Shown here: in pieces, positions 10,201-20,737 of the stretch
Layout of the letters: each line of letters opens with the position of its first letter
How positions within the stretch are numbered: the stretch's first letter is position 1
DNA from: Dactylonectria macrodidyma
Taxonomy: Eukaryota; Ascomycota; Sordariomycetes; Hypocreales; Nectriaceae
DNA length: 64,000 bases
Direction of reading: 5' to 3'
NCBI GenBank assembly: GCA_020744425.1
Contig: JAGMUV010000006.1
Coordinates: forward strand, 3,348,001-3,412,000
Position numbers and translations under genes: made by a program
The notes under the pieces: model-generated
The model's database searches: none
Seen by the model: only the letters and a program-made list of their open reading frames with translations
Told to the model about the DNA's origin: nothing

Positions 10201-12479
10201 CAGCCCGATGTCAAGACTGACACGGGCATGTGCTCCAACGGCAACTATCCTATCTTTGACGCCGTCAACTTGGCCGTGCGATGTGACGTCCCTGGTGACA
10301 AGATCGATGATGTCATCACAGAATGTCAGAAGGAGATAGACAAGGACTTGGAACAATCCAAGGAAGACGCGGGGCAATCCGATACATGCTGTGCTGGAGC
10401 CAAGTCCAAAGTGAATGTGCTGGCTGCTAAGCCGCCAGCAAGTTGCCCCGTCGCGCCGGACTACCGCAAGAACCCGCCTCCTAAGGGACAGGATTATCAC
10501 AGCATCTTCACATGCGACTTCAACGTGTGGCCCAATGTCTGTGCCAACGCTCGATCGGCTATTGTGAAGCGCGGCAAGCCATCACTCTTGACTTACTCAA
10601 AAGCCAATGGACCACAACAGCATATAACTGAGCCTTACTACCATCAGAAGTTCCGAGGCAAGTCGGTCATAGGCGACGGCTGGGCGCTCAGAGGTTGTGA
10701 TGTCGAGGAGTACCCCTTTGCCAACGGCGACCCGATCCGCAACCCCAACAACAAGAAATGGGACGAGCAGCGCGTGCTTCGTCTGATTCCCAATGATGAG
10801 AACCGAAACCACGGGTCCACACTGAAAGCCTTCATCGTAAAAGCTGGCAACGGTAATATTAACAATGCCGACGGCCTGATCTACAAGATGGAGTTTAAGA
10901 ACCACCCAACTGGCACGACTGACGATGACTTCTACCTCGGCACCTCAACGTCTAAGAACATCTGCGCCCAGCCCTACGGCAACGCCTATATCCTCGTCAA
11001 TAAGGCCAAGGTCGACAAAGGCCAGCGATCCTGGGACCCCTGGTGGGATGACAAGCTCATCAAGAAGACGGTGAACTACCGCCTCAACTCCAAGGGCTCT
11101 GCCACTAGCAGTATTGTCTCAAGTATTCCCAGCATGTACTGCAAGTACCCATCCCCCGGAAACCTAGAGTGGGATGAAGTGCAGGCCAAATGGGTCCCGG
11201 AGGTCAACCCGCCCCCAAAACTGGACAGGAAGCAAGGCAAGAGTTGGTACTCTTGTGACAACTATGCAGGATACAAGGGACCGGACGGAAAGCCGCCGAT
11301 TGCAAAAAAGACCAAACGAGGGCTATCGGGGGACGACGTAACGGCCAAGGACGACATCTATCTTGATGCAACTGGCTACAACAACACCATGGGAGTCATA
11401 GTGGAGGAGGATGAGGCGAAAGACCTTCAGGCGTCCACTCTCACAACTCCTCGACCAAAATACAGCCGCGCTCTCGAGCCTCGAGCTGCCCGCAAAGGCA
11501 GTTTCCTAGATCCGAGCGCCTTCCTCTACCTAGGGTGCGGAGGGTCGGAAGACGTAGACCCCTGCGCCGACAACAATAACTGCTACGTTGACACGATGGA
11601 TGACGGTGACGGAGTGGGTAACGATGGCAGCTGGGGAGATAATGTCCCTGGTGGTGGCAGCGGTGGTGGTAACGGCAACGGTGGTGATGACGGCGGCGAC
11701 GATGATGGTGAGCCGTCCGCCTTCACCTGGGGATTCAAATGGTCAGCCAATGTAAGCAATACTCTCCCTATTGTCTCTATATGGACTCTGGTGCTGACTC
11801 TACTCTTCCTCCAAAGCAATGCAAACAAAAGGACACGTCAGTCCTTGCTGACCAGGCAGCCAAATGCTCCCTCGTCACTCCATCAACGGGAAGTTTCTCC
11901 GTCAACAGCGTCCAAGGATTCACCAAGCCAGGCTACAAGGGCTGCTTTTACTCCAGTACCGACTGCACCGCCAAGACTATCAAAGATTTCGTCTCGATTA
12001 GTGGAGGAGATCGCATCAAGGACAATTCCAAGTGCGCCACCCTTGCGAGCGGCAATGGCATTCTTTCGTACGAAGTCATCAAGGGCGACGAGTGCACTGG
12101 AGCCCCTGGCCATCTCGCCAAGCCAGATCCGTCCCAGAACGTAAAGCACTGCTATGACGAGGGCCAGAAGGCTAGCTACGACAGCATTGTGAGCGCCGCC
12201 CAATCCTTCTGCGAGAACGTGCGCGACGACGACGTCCAGGGCCCCGTCTGGTCCAACTACACGCTCAATGGCAAGAAGCAGCCTGCCCAGGGCTACCACT
12301 TCAAGCTCACATTTTCTGTCTACGATAAGTGCGTCTGGACAGCTGACTTAGATGATTGCATGCGCTATATGCGTGTCGCCATTGACAGTTGCGACTGTTC
12401 CGCCAAGGCGGACAAGCAGGGTGGCTGGGTTGAGAACAATTGCATCATGGCCAAGATCGACCCTAACTCCGGCATCTAG
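7222..12479 (+). CDS. Subgroup C GH18 chitinase with LysM, CBM18 and long C-terminal region
   Basis: Six exons: 7222-8466, 8541-8817, 8877-8912, 8975-9229, 9293-11751, 11817-12479, all joins in frame, giving 1644 residues. A signal peptide (to about 19) and a Thr-rich stretch precede two LysM modules (about 81-130 and 143-200; VKSGDSC, VKKGDSC), a CBM18 (about 212-258; CPLNACCNIWGQCG) and a GH18 barrel from about 290 (KILSVGYYESW, ILSLGGWG, VYMTYDLHGQWDY). The catalytic motif reads SGVDIDWE with acid Glu412; the first Asp of DxxDxDxE is Ser405. After the barrel come Pro/Thr-rich and Gly/Asp-rich segments and a Cys-rich final domain (SCDCSAKADKQGG) common in this subgroup. These secreted enzymes cut chitin in fungal or insect walls. 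The start is the ATG inside VTMVRLAS; the upstream in-frame codon is GTG. Confidence 0.92.
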
Positions 12480-13826
12480 TAGTATCAATCAGTCTTTGTA
12501 AATTAGTTTTCATTCTCTTCATAAATGTAGTTATAACGGTTTTCTCTAGTCATATGGATGGGCATTTGGAGAACAGTCCAAGCAGGTTGGCAGGTTTGGC
12601 TCTATCTTCAACTGGCTCAATAGACTCCTATGATCGTGTTATTTCATATGATGGCACCCTAGGCTTGGTAGATCCTCTAACAGGAGTACTTCGCGGGATT
12701 AGATTTTATTCTGCTCCTCAACGTTGCTGTAATATTGACGTGGACTATGAGCCCTATCGTTGTCACGTAATTATTAGCTACTGAATAGTCATCTCACATA
12801 GAATATTCCTTGGGGTTTTCGGCATTCGTAGCCGAGGTGAATTTGTGGACACATGGACACGCTGTTATTTGGAAAAGACATTCCACCCGAAAACAGTATT
12901 TTCTAAGCCGTAAAAGGTAGGTGTAATGAACTGGGGGTTTATGATGTGGAGAATAGCCAGGATTTCAGGAATATCCCGTCAATGAGCGCGCGTGCGGGGA
13001 TAATCTGAACGTTTGTGTTAATTCGCCCAGTATTCAGTCTCTAGTTTGTTTTCTTAGAGCCGAATGTCAAAAAAGCCAAATTGCGACTCTGACCTAATAA
13101 TTAGTTCTGTGCAAGCTTGGTTGACACATTTGGTGCAAATGTTGTACCGTCTCGGGGGATCAATCTCCCGACAAGCGAGCTCGGAGCTCGGCCTTGTCTC
13201 CTCGCTAAAAGAGGAACTTTGTCCGAACCGTACCTCAGAATGCAGACGAATGATGCCATCGTATTCTCTCGGAAGGACTATCATTGCTGTAAATGGAAGT
13301 GACGGAACACATGCTTTGGGTTTTCACGCTAGGCCCTATAAGATGGCTGCTCGAAAGAATGACTGACGATAGGAACATGGGATTCTTGAATTAGTATTTC
13401 ACTTCTCAATGTCGTGTTTCTGATGTGAATATGTGATTCCATATTTTCCACACTTGCAACCCGTTTACTTAATTCCGTAGACTGGCGAACAATAGTTTTC
13501 AGACAAGGTGGACTGTGACGAAGAATCAAGGTTGCATTGCGCTTTGTCGGCTATATAGGTTCAAATACTCCGGTCCATTATTGGTGGAACATCCACGTGT
13601 GGTCGGACGATGGGATCGCATATGTTTCGTTCGGCTCGTCTGCGCTCGCTAAAATAGTGCCCGAACTATATTTTTCTTGGTTACAGGTGCGAAGAACGAA
13701 GCTAATCTCGTGGTAAATGATATAAATGTAGACGCGAATCCCTTCAAGTTACCTAACCTCCGCACTCACATCGCCAAGCATTAGCATCCAACTACAATAG
13801 TCCACCCGTTCTCACCCCAGAACAAC
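12480..13826. other. Intergenic between chitinase and esterase
   Basis: 1.35 kb with no supported gene. TATAAAT at 13721-13727 lies about 100 bp before the esterase ATG and is a candidate TATA box. Short frames here show no family features. Confidence 0.4.
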
Positions 13827-14624
13827 ATGAGAGTGCTTCAGGTCCTACTCCCTCTTGCAGCCTTCCTAGGCCAAGCAGCGGCAGCCCCCAAGCACCAGGC
13901 CAAAAAGCCCCCATACTTTATCCTCACTGGCGATTCCACCGTCGCCGTCAACGGCGGCTGGGGCGACGGCTTCCTGCGTTACGTGGCAGAACCTGCCGCT
14001 GGCGTTAATGCTGGCAAGAGCGGAGCAACTACCGTCTCGTATAGAGCGAGCGGCCTCTGGGACACGGCCATCGCAGGAGTCGAAGAACATGTGGAAGATT
14101 ACGAGCCGATTGTGACGATTCAGTTTGGACATAATGACCAAAAGGTCATGACTACCCAGGAGTATCAGTCGAACCTTACGACGCTCATCGCCGACGTTAA
14201 GGCTGCCGGAGGAACACCCGTAAGTCCTTGCTGCTGTAGTTGCTCTTCAGTAAAATAACCATGGCAATAGATCATCATCACGTCTCTGACCCGCCGCACC
14301 TTCAGCGGAGGCTCTGTGGTCCAAAACTTGGAAGCATGGCGCGTAGCAGCCATTGCCACGGCCGACGAAGCCGACATCCAGTGGCTGGACCTAAACATTG
14401 CGAGCACAAACTACATCAACGCCATCGGATCGGCCAACGCGGATGAATACAACTTGAGCTCCGGGGACAGGACGCATCTCAACACGGCTGGCGAGACTGT
14501 CTTTGGCCGCATGGTTGCCGACCTCTTGCTGGAGAAGCGATGTGACTTGGAGCCGTATATTATCCCGAATGAGGCTCTCAGCGCTAAGATTTGGGCGGGC
14601 GAGTTTGCCACGGGTGACGAGTAA
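13827..14624 (+). CDS. SGNH-type esterase, rhamnogalacturonan acetylesterase-like (CE12)
   Basis: Two exons (13827-14219, 14271-14624) with a 51-bp intron give 248 residues, the usual size of fungal rhamnogalacturonan acetylesterases. A signal peptide ends near AAAAP (residues 17-21). SGNH blocks are all present: GDST with nucleophile Ser37, the block II Gly in NAGKSG, GHND with the oxyanion Asn, and SGDRTHLN with Asp197 and His200 as the rest of the triad. The enzyme would remove acetyl groups from pectic rhamnogalacturonan outside the cell. This points to a plant-associated or plant-debris-using lifestyle, though related esterases act on other acetylated sugars. Confidence 0.88.
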
Positions 14625-14825
14625 GGGGAAAATGAGAAGCATGGTTATAGCGTGTATCATTATGATCCAATCTAGGACCTATTAGGAGGCCTCTATGGGT
14701 TGAGATCAACCCTGAGAATACCTACTCCAGCGTACCTCTACCCAGCATTTCTCCAAATCCCATCTATGCTGACCCTGAAATTATCAAAAAAATTCAACCC
14801 AATAGTCCAAGTCGCGATATAAAGA

Positions 14826-16345
14826 TTACATCTTGGTGCGGAAGTCGACCAATTTTCCAATAAGCAACGCCCGCGCCGCGAAAAAGCATAGCCCCGCGAG
14901 AAAGATGAGGGCGAGGAAGAGACACGCCAATGGCCGAGCGCCCATGTTCTCTAGCATGATGCCGCTGAGAGGGATGGAAATGAGCAGTGAAAAGGCCACG
15001 GCAAAGTTGGTTGACCCTGAACAAGTTGTTAACAAGACAGAAACGAGATGGTATTTAGAGGGAGGAATTACCGTAGTATCGTGCATAGTCTTTTGGCTCA
15101 CAAGTCTTTCCGGTACAAACTAGCCACTATTAGTTTAGGAAGAGACAATGATCGGGACTCATCTTACCTGGTGAAAGAGCGTAGAATGCACCTGAGCAAA
15201 ATCCCCACAACGCAGAAAAGGTATACAACAGAGGTGCCGATGTGGTGGCAAATGGAATAAAAATGGTTGACATGAATACAATGATGAGATACATTGTGCA
15301 GAGCATCGTGTTCAAGGCTCCCAGTCGATCGCCTACAAGTCCAATGGTGAACCGGCCCAAGCAGGAGCAGGCTCCCAGGATAGAGAGTAGCGTGTAGCCA
15401 TCTTCGGCAGAGAAGCCTGCGCCGGTGGAAATAGTCGGGAGAAGGCCACCGATGCCGAAGACGACAAATTCGACGAGGAAGACCCCCGCGGCCACGAAAC
15501 TAAAGGCTGGAGAACAAAAAGCCGACAGGTTGAAGGCTGCACCCTTGGGCTTCTGTGTCGTTGGGTGCGCAGCAATGAGGCGAGGGAAGGGCAGGTAGCA
15601 GAGAACACCCAATGTCGTGACGCAAGCAACAACAAGGGCCACGATTCGCAGAGACCAGGCCCATCCGAGTGTCGGAAGAGTTGACCGCAGCATGATGGGG
15701 AATATCACGGATCCAATCGACGTGCCCATGACAGCAACACCCACAGCCAACCCACGTCGACGAACAAACAGCTTGCCAACAGTGCCAATAGCCGTGACAG
15801 CATCGATCCCCGTTCCAATACTCCCAAAGACGCCAAAGCAGAGCATAAACTGCCAGTACGTCTTGCACTCGGCCATGAGCAGGAACGTGGCGGTGGACAT
15901 GACGCCGCCGATGGGGCTGAGGATGCGCGGGCCGTAGCGGTCGAGGACGCTGCCTATTTGGAAGTTGAGGATAAGCGAGAGGAAGAGATAGAGGCCGCTG
16001 ATCCAGCCGACTTGGCCGGTGGAGTAGGCGCTGAGCTGGTGTATGCTGAGGTGGGATTGGATGGTGCCTAGAGAGGCCATGAAGCCTTGATGTTGGCGTT
16101 AGTTGATGTTGCCGTCAGAGAGGGAGATTTGGGGACTTGCCGAAAGATGGGATGAGGAATAGCAGTGATCCGAGCACGCAAAGCCAAGCGCCGGTATCAC
16201 TTTCGATATCTCGTGACGTTGTTGTCGATGCAGACTCTGTGTCTTGGACATCTTCTGAAACAGGCACTTCTTGAAGGTCTGGCCTCTGGTTCTCCTCTAG
16301 AACAACCGAGGCCAAGGTAACTTGCACCTGGTGTTTCTCACTCAT
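14826..16345 (-). CDS. MFS transporter, monocarboxylate-carrier type
   Basis: Four exons (16345-16141, 16085-15168, 15119-15072, 15016-14826) give 453 residues. The polar N-terminus leads into about 12 membrane helices. Family-like features are PSFGFMASLG at the end of helix 1, DRYGPR in the loop after helix 2, RRRGLAVG, and GDRLG between helices 8 and 9. The 48-nt third exon encodes a conserved-looking short Cys-containing loop (VCTGKTCEP). Intron 1 begins with GC rather than GT (GCAAGT..AAG, 55 bp); only this join keeps the family pattern. Fungal members carry monocarboxylates, riboflavin or sugars' breakdown acids; the substrate here is unknown. Its 3' end faces the esterase end, 201 bp away. 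Confidence 0.88.
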
Positions 16346-17787
16346 GTTGGACAGACTGTGAAGATTTAACAACTGTCATCAAATTTCCAATTATTTCATT
16401 GTAAAACGTAGGGCTATTCAATTTTTTCAATTCTTTTTATACAAATTTCGACATACGCCCATGACATGTCAATAGCCAGGCCCACTCCGTGTCATATCTG
16501 TTTTGGGAAGGCCGAATGAGACCTCTCCACCAGCGTCTCCATCTATTTAGCCCACATGGAACGGTTGCGATTTCTTTTTACCTAAGACGATAATTCCGAA
16601 CTCGGAGTGAGATGGCAGAGTGTATTATTTATATCAGGCCCTTTTCCTACCTTGGGTCCATCCTCGTGAAAAGCTTGCTCTCCCCTGCGACTCCTCCCTC
16701 TCTTGGCCGTCAAGGTACCCGATCCTTCCATCCCCTTCCACATACTTCTTCGGATCCAAAGACAGAGTTCCCATTTAAGATAATTTGTCCTCGACGTACC
16801 TTGGAAACATATGGAGGAACTGCAATATGCCCTGGTGGTCCCATGTAGTTGTTTTCTGTTGGTCATCTGGCCGCCTTTCCAGTTCGATTCCCAGTGGCAA
16901 AAAACAAAATCCAGAAAGAGACAAGAAAAAAAAAGAAAGAAAAAAAAAGAAAGAAAAAATTGATCTAAAAAGAGCCGAAAACTTCTGAAGAGATTTCGGA
17001 GAGAAAAAAGAAAAAAGACCACAAGAAAAGCCTGGGAAGCCATATATGCCATATGATTGAATATTTTTGCCATTTGGGTCAACATAGAGTGCCTTGTCCT
17101 ACTTGACTTCAGCCACCTTGACCACGCACATCGGTTATTTTTGGTTGCACAAACTACCTCCTTCGCTAATCTGATAATGGAACTTGGTCTCATTGAAATG
17201 TGGATGGCGTCTTTTGGGCGTGGCTGATGCAACTTTTCCAATCCTTGTTGTTGTCATGTCATGTTGAGTCGTGTACCGGCTAGAGTCGGCACATGTGCTC
17301 CACTACATATTCCACCCCGAACGACCGGATGTGATTTATCAGTGTCATGTCATTGAATAAAGGATAATGGTCATCTAGTTTTGTAGATAAGAACCATCTG
17401 CACGTCGTGATTGCGCTGCCGCAGAAATCGAGTCTTGTCCAGCGCCATGATGTCCCCAGTTGTCCTGTGTGCCCAATGACACCTCGATCTGCCCTAGTTA
17501 GACATAGCGGATCTTGGGCCGCGGAGTTGTCTTCATCCCGTGCCCAAAAGAGGAACGCGAGACCTCATGTACACTTAGAGCGTCATGGGTAAGCCGAGCG
17601 TATGCGGTAGCGTGTATAGACCGATGTCGGGGTATGGGTGGTCGCCAAGATGACGCGCTCGTCCAAGTCGACGCTGGCGACAGTCAACTTATTTAGCTAA
17701 TCGCTCGGGAGGTCGTTAGAAAAAAACTAGGTTTAGCTGCACATGTTGAAGTTGCAGAAGGCCACATTAAGTGTCCGAGGTAACGCT
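16346..17787. other. Intergenic with a purine-rich tract
   Basis: 1.44 kb between the MFS start and the end of the Zn2Cys6 gene. A purine-rich tract (about 16910-17030, long A runs broken by single G) is low-complexity. The 219-codon minus-strand frame over it encodes a Phe/Leu run opposite that tract and is not credible. Confidence 0.5.
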
Positions 17788-19092
17788 TCATGCCACATCA
17801 AGGGTTTGCACAGGACTCTCTGCAGCCACCCACGTATCGAATCTTTCAGTGCCATAGTCAAATCTCATTAGCACCTTGGAAAACTCATCAACTTCGTCTG
17901 GCCTGGACCCCACCAACACCTGCTCCATGTCATCACGTCGTAGAAAGCTAATCTTCTCTTGTCCACAAATCGTGGACCATGAAAGAACCGTTGGAGCATC
18001 CCACACGCCCTTTCTCGTAGTTGTCAAGACACCCCCAGCGCAGTCGGACTCGCCCTGCTGCATTGTGACATAGATGCTGTATATGATTTGCACGACAACC
18101 CAGGTGCGGCGGACGCTCTCGGACAGAATCCACGCGTGCCAGAAGCGTTCTTGGTCATGCTTGGCCGCGTTTCCTGTGACTATGCCAACGTCTTTCCCAA
18201 AATGACCATGGGTCTTGTTTGGGACAAGCAAATGGCCATTCTCAGCATCGCGGCGTGCAGCGGACAGCATTTCGTTGGACCATTTGCGGAGTACGGGTAA
18301 ATGTTGTTCGGCAAGGTAACGTTGGCGGATGTCAGTACCGAACAGGCGGAGTACGGAGTAGACGAGCAAAGCATGAACCCGGCTCAAGTGTGCATAGCAA
18401 TCATCCGTGGATGGCTCTACCACTATATCCCCTCGCATGCCTGTTACAAGTGAATCTGCACGAGCACCAAGAATGCTCAGTACAAAGTCCTCAGTGGGAG
18501 GCGTGCGAGCCAGGTAGCTCGAAAGAGCTGTAAAAGCATCCTGGATACATAGGGGCTGTTGTGTTTGATATAGGCGGGAATGAATAAAGGGGTTACTGCC
18601 TCGAGACACCCAGTCAGCAAGCCAGGCGTGGACTTGGTCGACGTATTCAAGTGCCCCAGCTTTGGTTACGGAAGCCAAGTTCTCCAGCTTCAGCGGAGCA
18701 GCAACCCAAGACTCAGGGGCCAAGAACCATGCAGATTGCAGGTCAGGTTGCAGGTCAAACTGGATATTGGGAACTGCAGAGTCTTGAGGCGGAGTCGTCC
18801 AAAGGTCGAGGTCAACGCCAAGGAAAGCAGTGGCATCCAGATCTGGTAACGCTCTTTGTGTTTCAGGTACCTCTTGGGCCACCATGTTAGCTGCTACAGG
18901 CGAAGGTCCAACAATTGGCGGGTCATTCAAGTCATTTTGCAAGCCGTAGAAGATAAAGCCAGTCGGATGTGGTGGGGGATAGACGCATTCGTATTCGCGT
19001 GTCTGGCAGCGGTGGCAGGTTGGAAACTGTCTTCCGCACTTGCGCTTGGCCTTTGCGCAGGCACCGCACGCTTTGAGCTCTCCTGCTTCCAT
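17788..19092 (-). CDS. Zn2Cys6 transcription factor
   Basis: An intronless 434-residue protein. The N-terminal zinc cluster has Cys9, 12, 19, 26, 29 and 36 with spacing C-x2-C-x6-C-x6-C-x2-C-x6-C, and basic residues between the second and third Cys (AKAKRK), as in DNA-binding GAL4-type clusters. The remainder has no membrane segment and resembles the C-terminal effector region of short regulators found beside metabolic clusters. It starts 421 bp from, and divergent to, an SDR gene, the usual place for a pathway-specific regulator, so that SDR and the adjacent FAD oxidase are its likeliest targets. CGGAGTACGGAGTA occurs on the plus strand inside the gene (18347-18360). Confidence 0.9.
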   Translation of the reverse strand: MEAGELKACGACAKAKRKCGRQFPTCHRCQTREYECVYPPPHPTGFIFYGLQNDLNDPPIVGPSPVAANMVAQEVPETQRALPDLDATAFLGVDLDLWTTPPQDSAVPNIQFDLQPDLQSAWFLAPESWVAAPLKLENLASVTKAGALEYVDQVHAWLADWVSRGSNPFIHSRLYQTQQPLCIQDAFTALSSYLARTPPTEDFVLSILGARADSLVTGMRGDIVVEPSTDDCYAHLSRVHALLVYSVLRLFGTDIRQRYLAEQHLPVLRKWSNEMLSAARRDAENGHLLVPNKTHGHFGKDVGIVTGNAAKHDQERFWHAWILSESVRRTWVVVQIIYSIYVTMQQGESDCAGGVLTTTRKGVWDAPTVLSWSTICGQEKISFLRRDDMEQVLVGSRPDEVDEFSKVLMRFDYGTERFDTWVAAESPVQTLDVA

Positions 19093-19513
19093 ATTTGTGT
19101 TGGCAATATGATAATACGTCTCGTCGTGACAAATTGAAGCGGAACTGCGGACTGAGAGCTGGAGGATGCGGAGTGGAGACAGGCTCGAAGAGAGTAAGCG
19201 GCTGGTTCAAGTTAGCACTCCGCAGGGGTCTGCGGGTGCACATCCCGTTTGAGTTAGCGGTTCCGCAGGGCCTTAAGCTGATGTTGAAGAGACCGCGGGC
19301 GCTGACAAGAGTTGCGGGAGACTCGAGATGTTGGATCAATGTTATGGTGATAAAATTACAAGAAAAAAAAATCAGTGTATCGTCTTATGATTTTGAACCT
19401 ATAAAACCATACCATGTCTCTTGTTTCTCAGTGTTCCATGTCACTCTCAACTTCCAACTCCTTCACAACAAACGCCCAGCACTTAACGACTCCTCGCAAC
19501 ACGAATCGCAAAA
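19093..19513. promoter_or_regulatory. Divergent promoter, regulator and SDR
   Basis: 421 bp between the Zn2Cys6 gene and the SDR. TATAAAAC at 19400-19407 lies about 107 bp before the SDR ATG. No clear CGG inverted pair was found. Confidence 0.4.
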
Positions 19514-20597
19514 ATGTCTTCCAACGACCAAGCCGAGTTCATCAAACTCCTCATCAAGCAAAACGAAACCGACTTCACCAAAACCATCCATAGAGAACCT
19601 TATCCCTCCATTTCCGTGTCTCGCCCCGAACTCAGCCACGCCGGTAAGACAGTCCTCGTTACGGGAGGCGGCACCTGCATCGGCTTCAGCATCGCCAAGA
19701 GCTTCCTGCGAGCCGGCGCGTCCACCATTGTCATCACCGGCCGACGCCGTGAGGTTCTGGAGGCTAGTGCTGAGAAACTCAAGGCTGAGGCTGGCAAGAT
19801 TGGTGTCGAGGCTGTTGTTTTGGCACGGGCGAATGACGTGGCGGACCATGCCGCAGTAAAGGCGCTCTGGTCGGGACTTGAGACTGAAGGGATCATCGTT
19901 GATGTTTTGGTGTCTAACGCTGGAGATTTTGTCGGCGGACAAACTATTTTCGATGTTGGGTCAGATCGACTCTGGCAGGCGTTTGAGACGAATGTTCGCG
20001 GGCCTTTGGACATGGTCGAAAGTTTCGCTAAGCAACCCGGAAACAAGCCAAAGGTATTCCATTCTATTCATCCACATGTTATCAATCTTCTTATTAGTCT
20101 AACTTCTTCTGCAGGCCGTCGTCGTCGTCGCGACCCAAGCCATCAACATGCTCTACGAGGAGCAGCTGGTCGTGACAGCCCAGAACCCAGGTTACGCCTT
20201 AACCAAAAACTCTGGCGCGCTGCTCATGCAGTTGATTGCCAAAGATGCATCGCCTGAGACTTTGCAGATTGTCAGCTTCCACCCGGGCGTGATCTATAAT
20301 GAGGTCTTTGGGACCATTGGCTTCTCCGAGACGGACTTGCCTTACGATGACCGTAAGTTATGTCCCCTCGATTCGCTGACTTTTGGCTACTGACTAACAT
20401 GAATTGTAGCCGAGCTCCCTGGAAGTTTTGCGGTCTGGGCTGCAAGCAAAGAGGCGAGGTTTCTACACGGGCGTTTCGTGTGGGCTGCGTGGGATGTCGA
20501 TGAATTGGCGACTGGGGAACTGCGAAAGCGCATAGACGAGAATGTAGACTTTCTCAGGATTGGTGTTGTTGGATTACGAGGAGCACGAAAAGACTAA
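19514..20597 (+). CDS. Short-chain dehydrogenase/reductase
   Basis: Three exons (19514-20053, 20115-20352, 20410-20597; introns 61 and 57 bp) give 321 residues. The Rossmann start VLVTGGGTCIGFSIA, the NAG motif (VSNAGDFVG) and the catalytic YxxxK in GYALTKNSGA are present. The C-terminal PELPGSFAVWAASKEARFL is typical of a fungal oxidoreductase clade often found next to Zn2Cys6 regulators. It would use NAD(P)H or NAD(P)+ to interconvert a hydroxyl and a carbonyl group; the substrate is unknown. It is divergent from a regulator and ends 140 bp from the convergent FAD oxidase. Confidence 0.9.
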
Positions 20598-20737
20598 GGT
20601 CAACAAGTGTCAATATGACGGTGGTTTCAATAGCCTCGCTACCAGAATATTGTGGCACAATTGAGTGTCATGAATATGGAATAGCATCATCGTTTTTTAA
20701 TACTCTCTGCCATCTACGATCATAACCGTACTCAGCT

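Noticed and set aside
9016..12144. Chitinase C-terminal part as a separate intronless gene
   Set aside because: Upstream exons join in phase and supply the rest of the GH18 barrel; the frame's first codon is not ATG and its end overruns a good intron at 11752-11816.
16582..17241. 219-codon minus-strand open frame
   Set aside because: Its Phe/Leu run is only the complement of a purine-rich tract; no family features and no start context.
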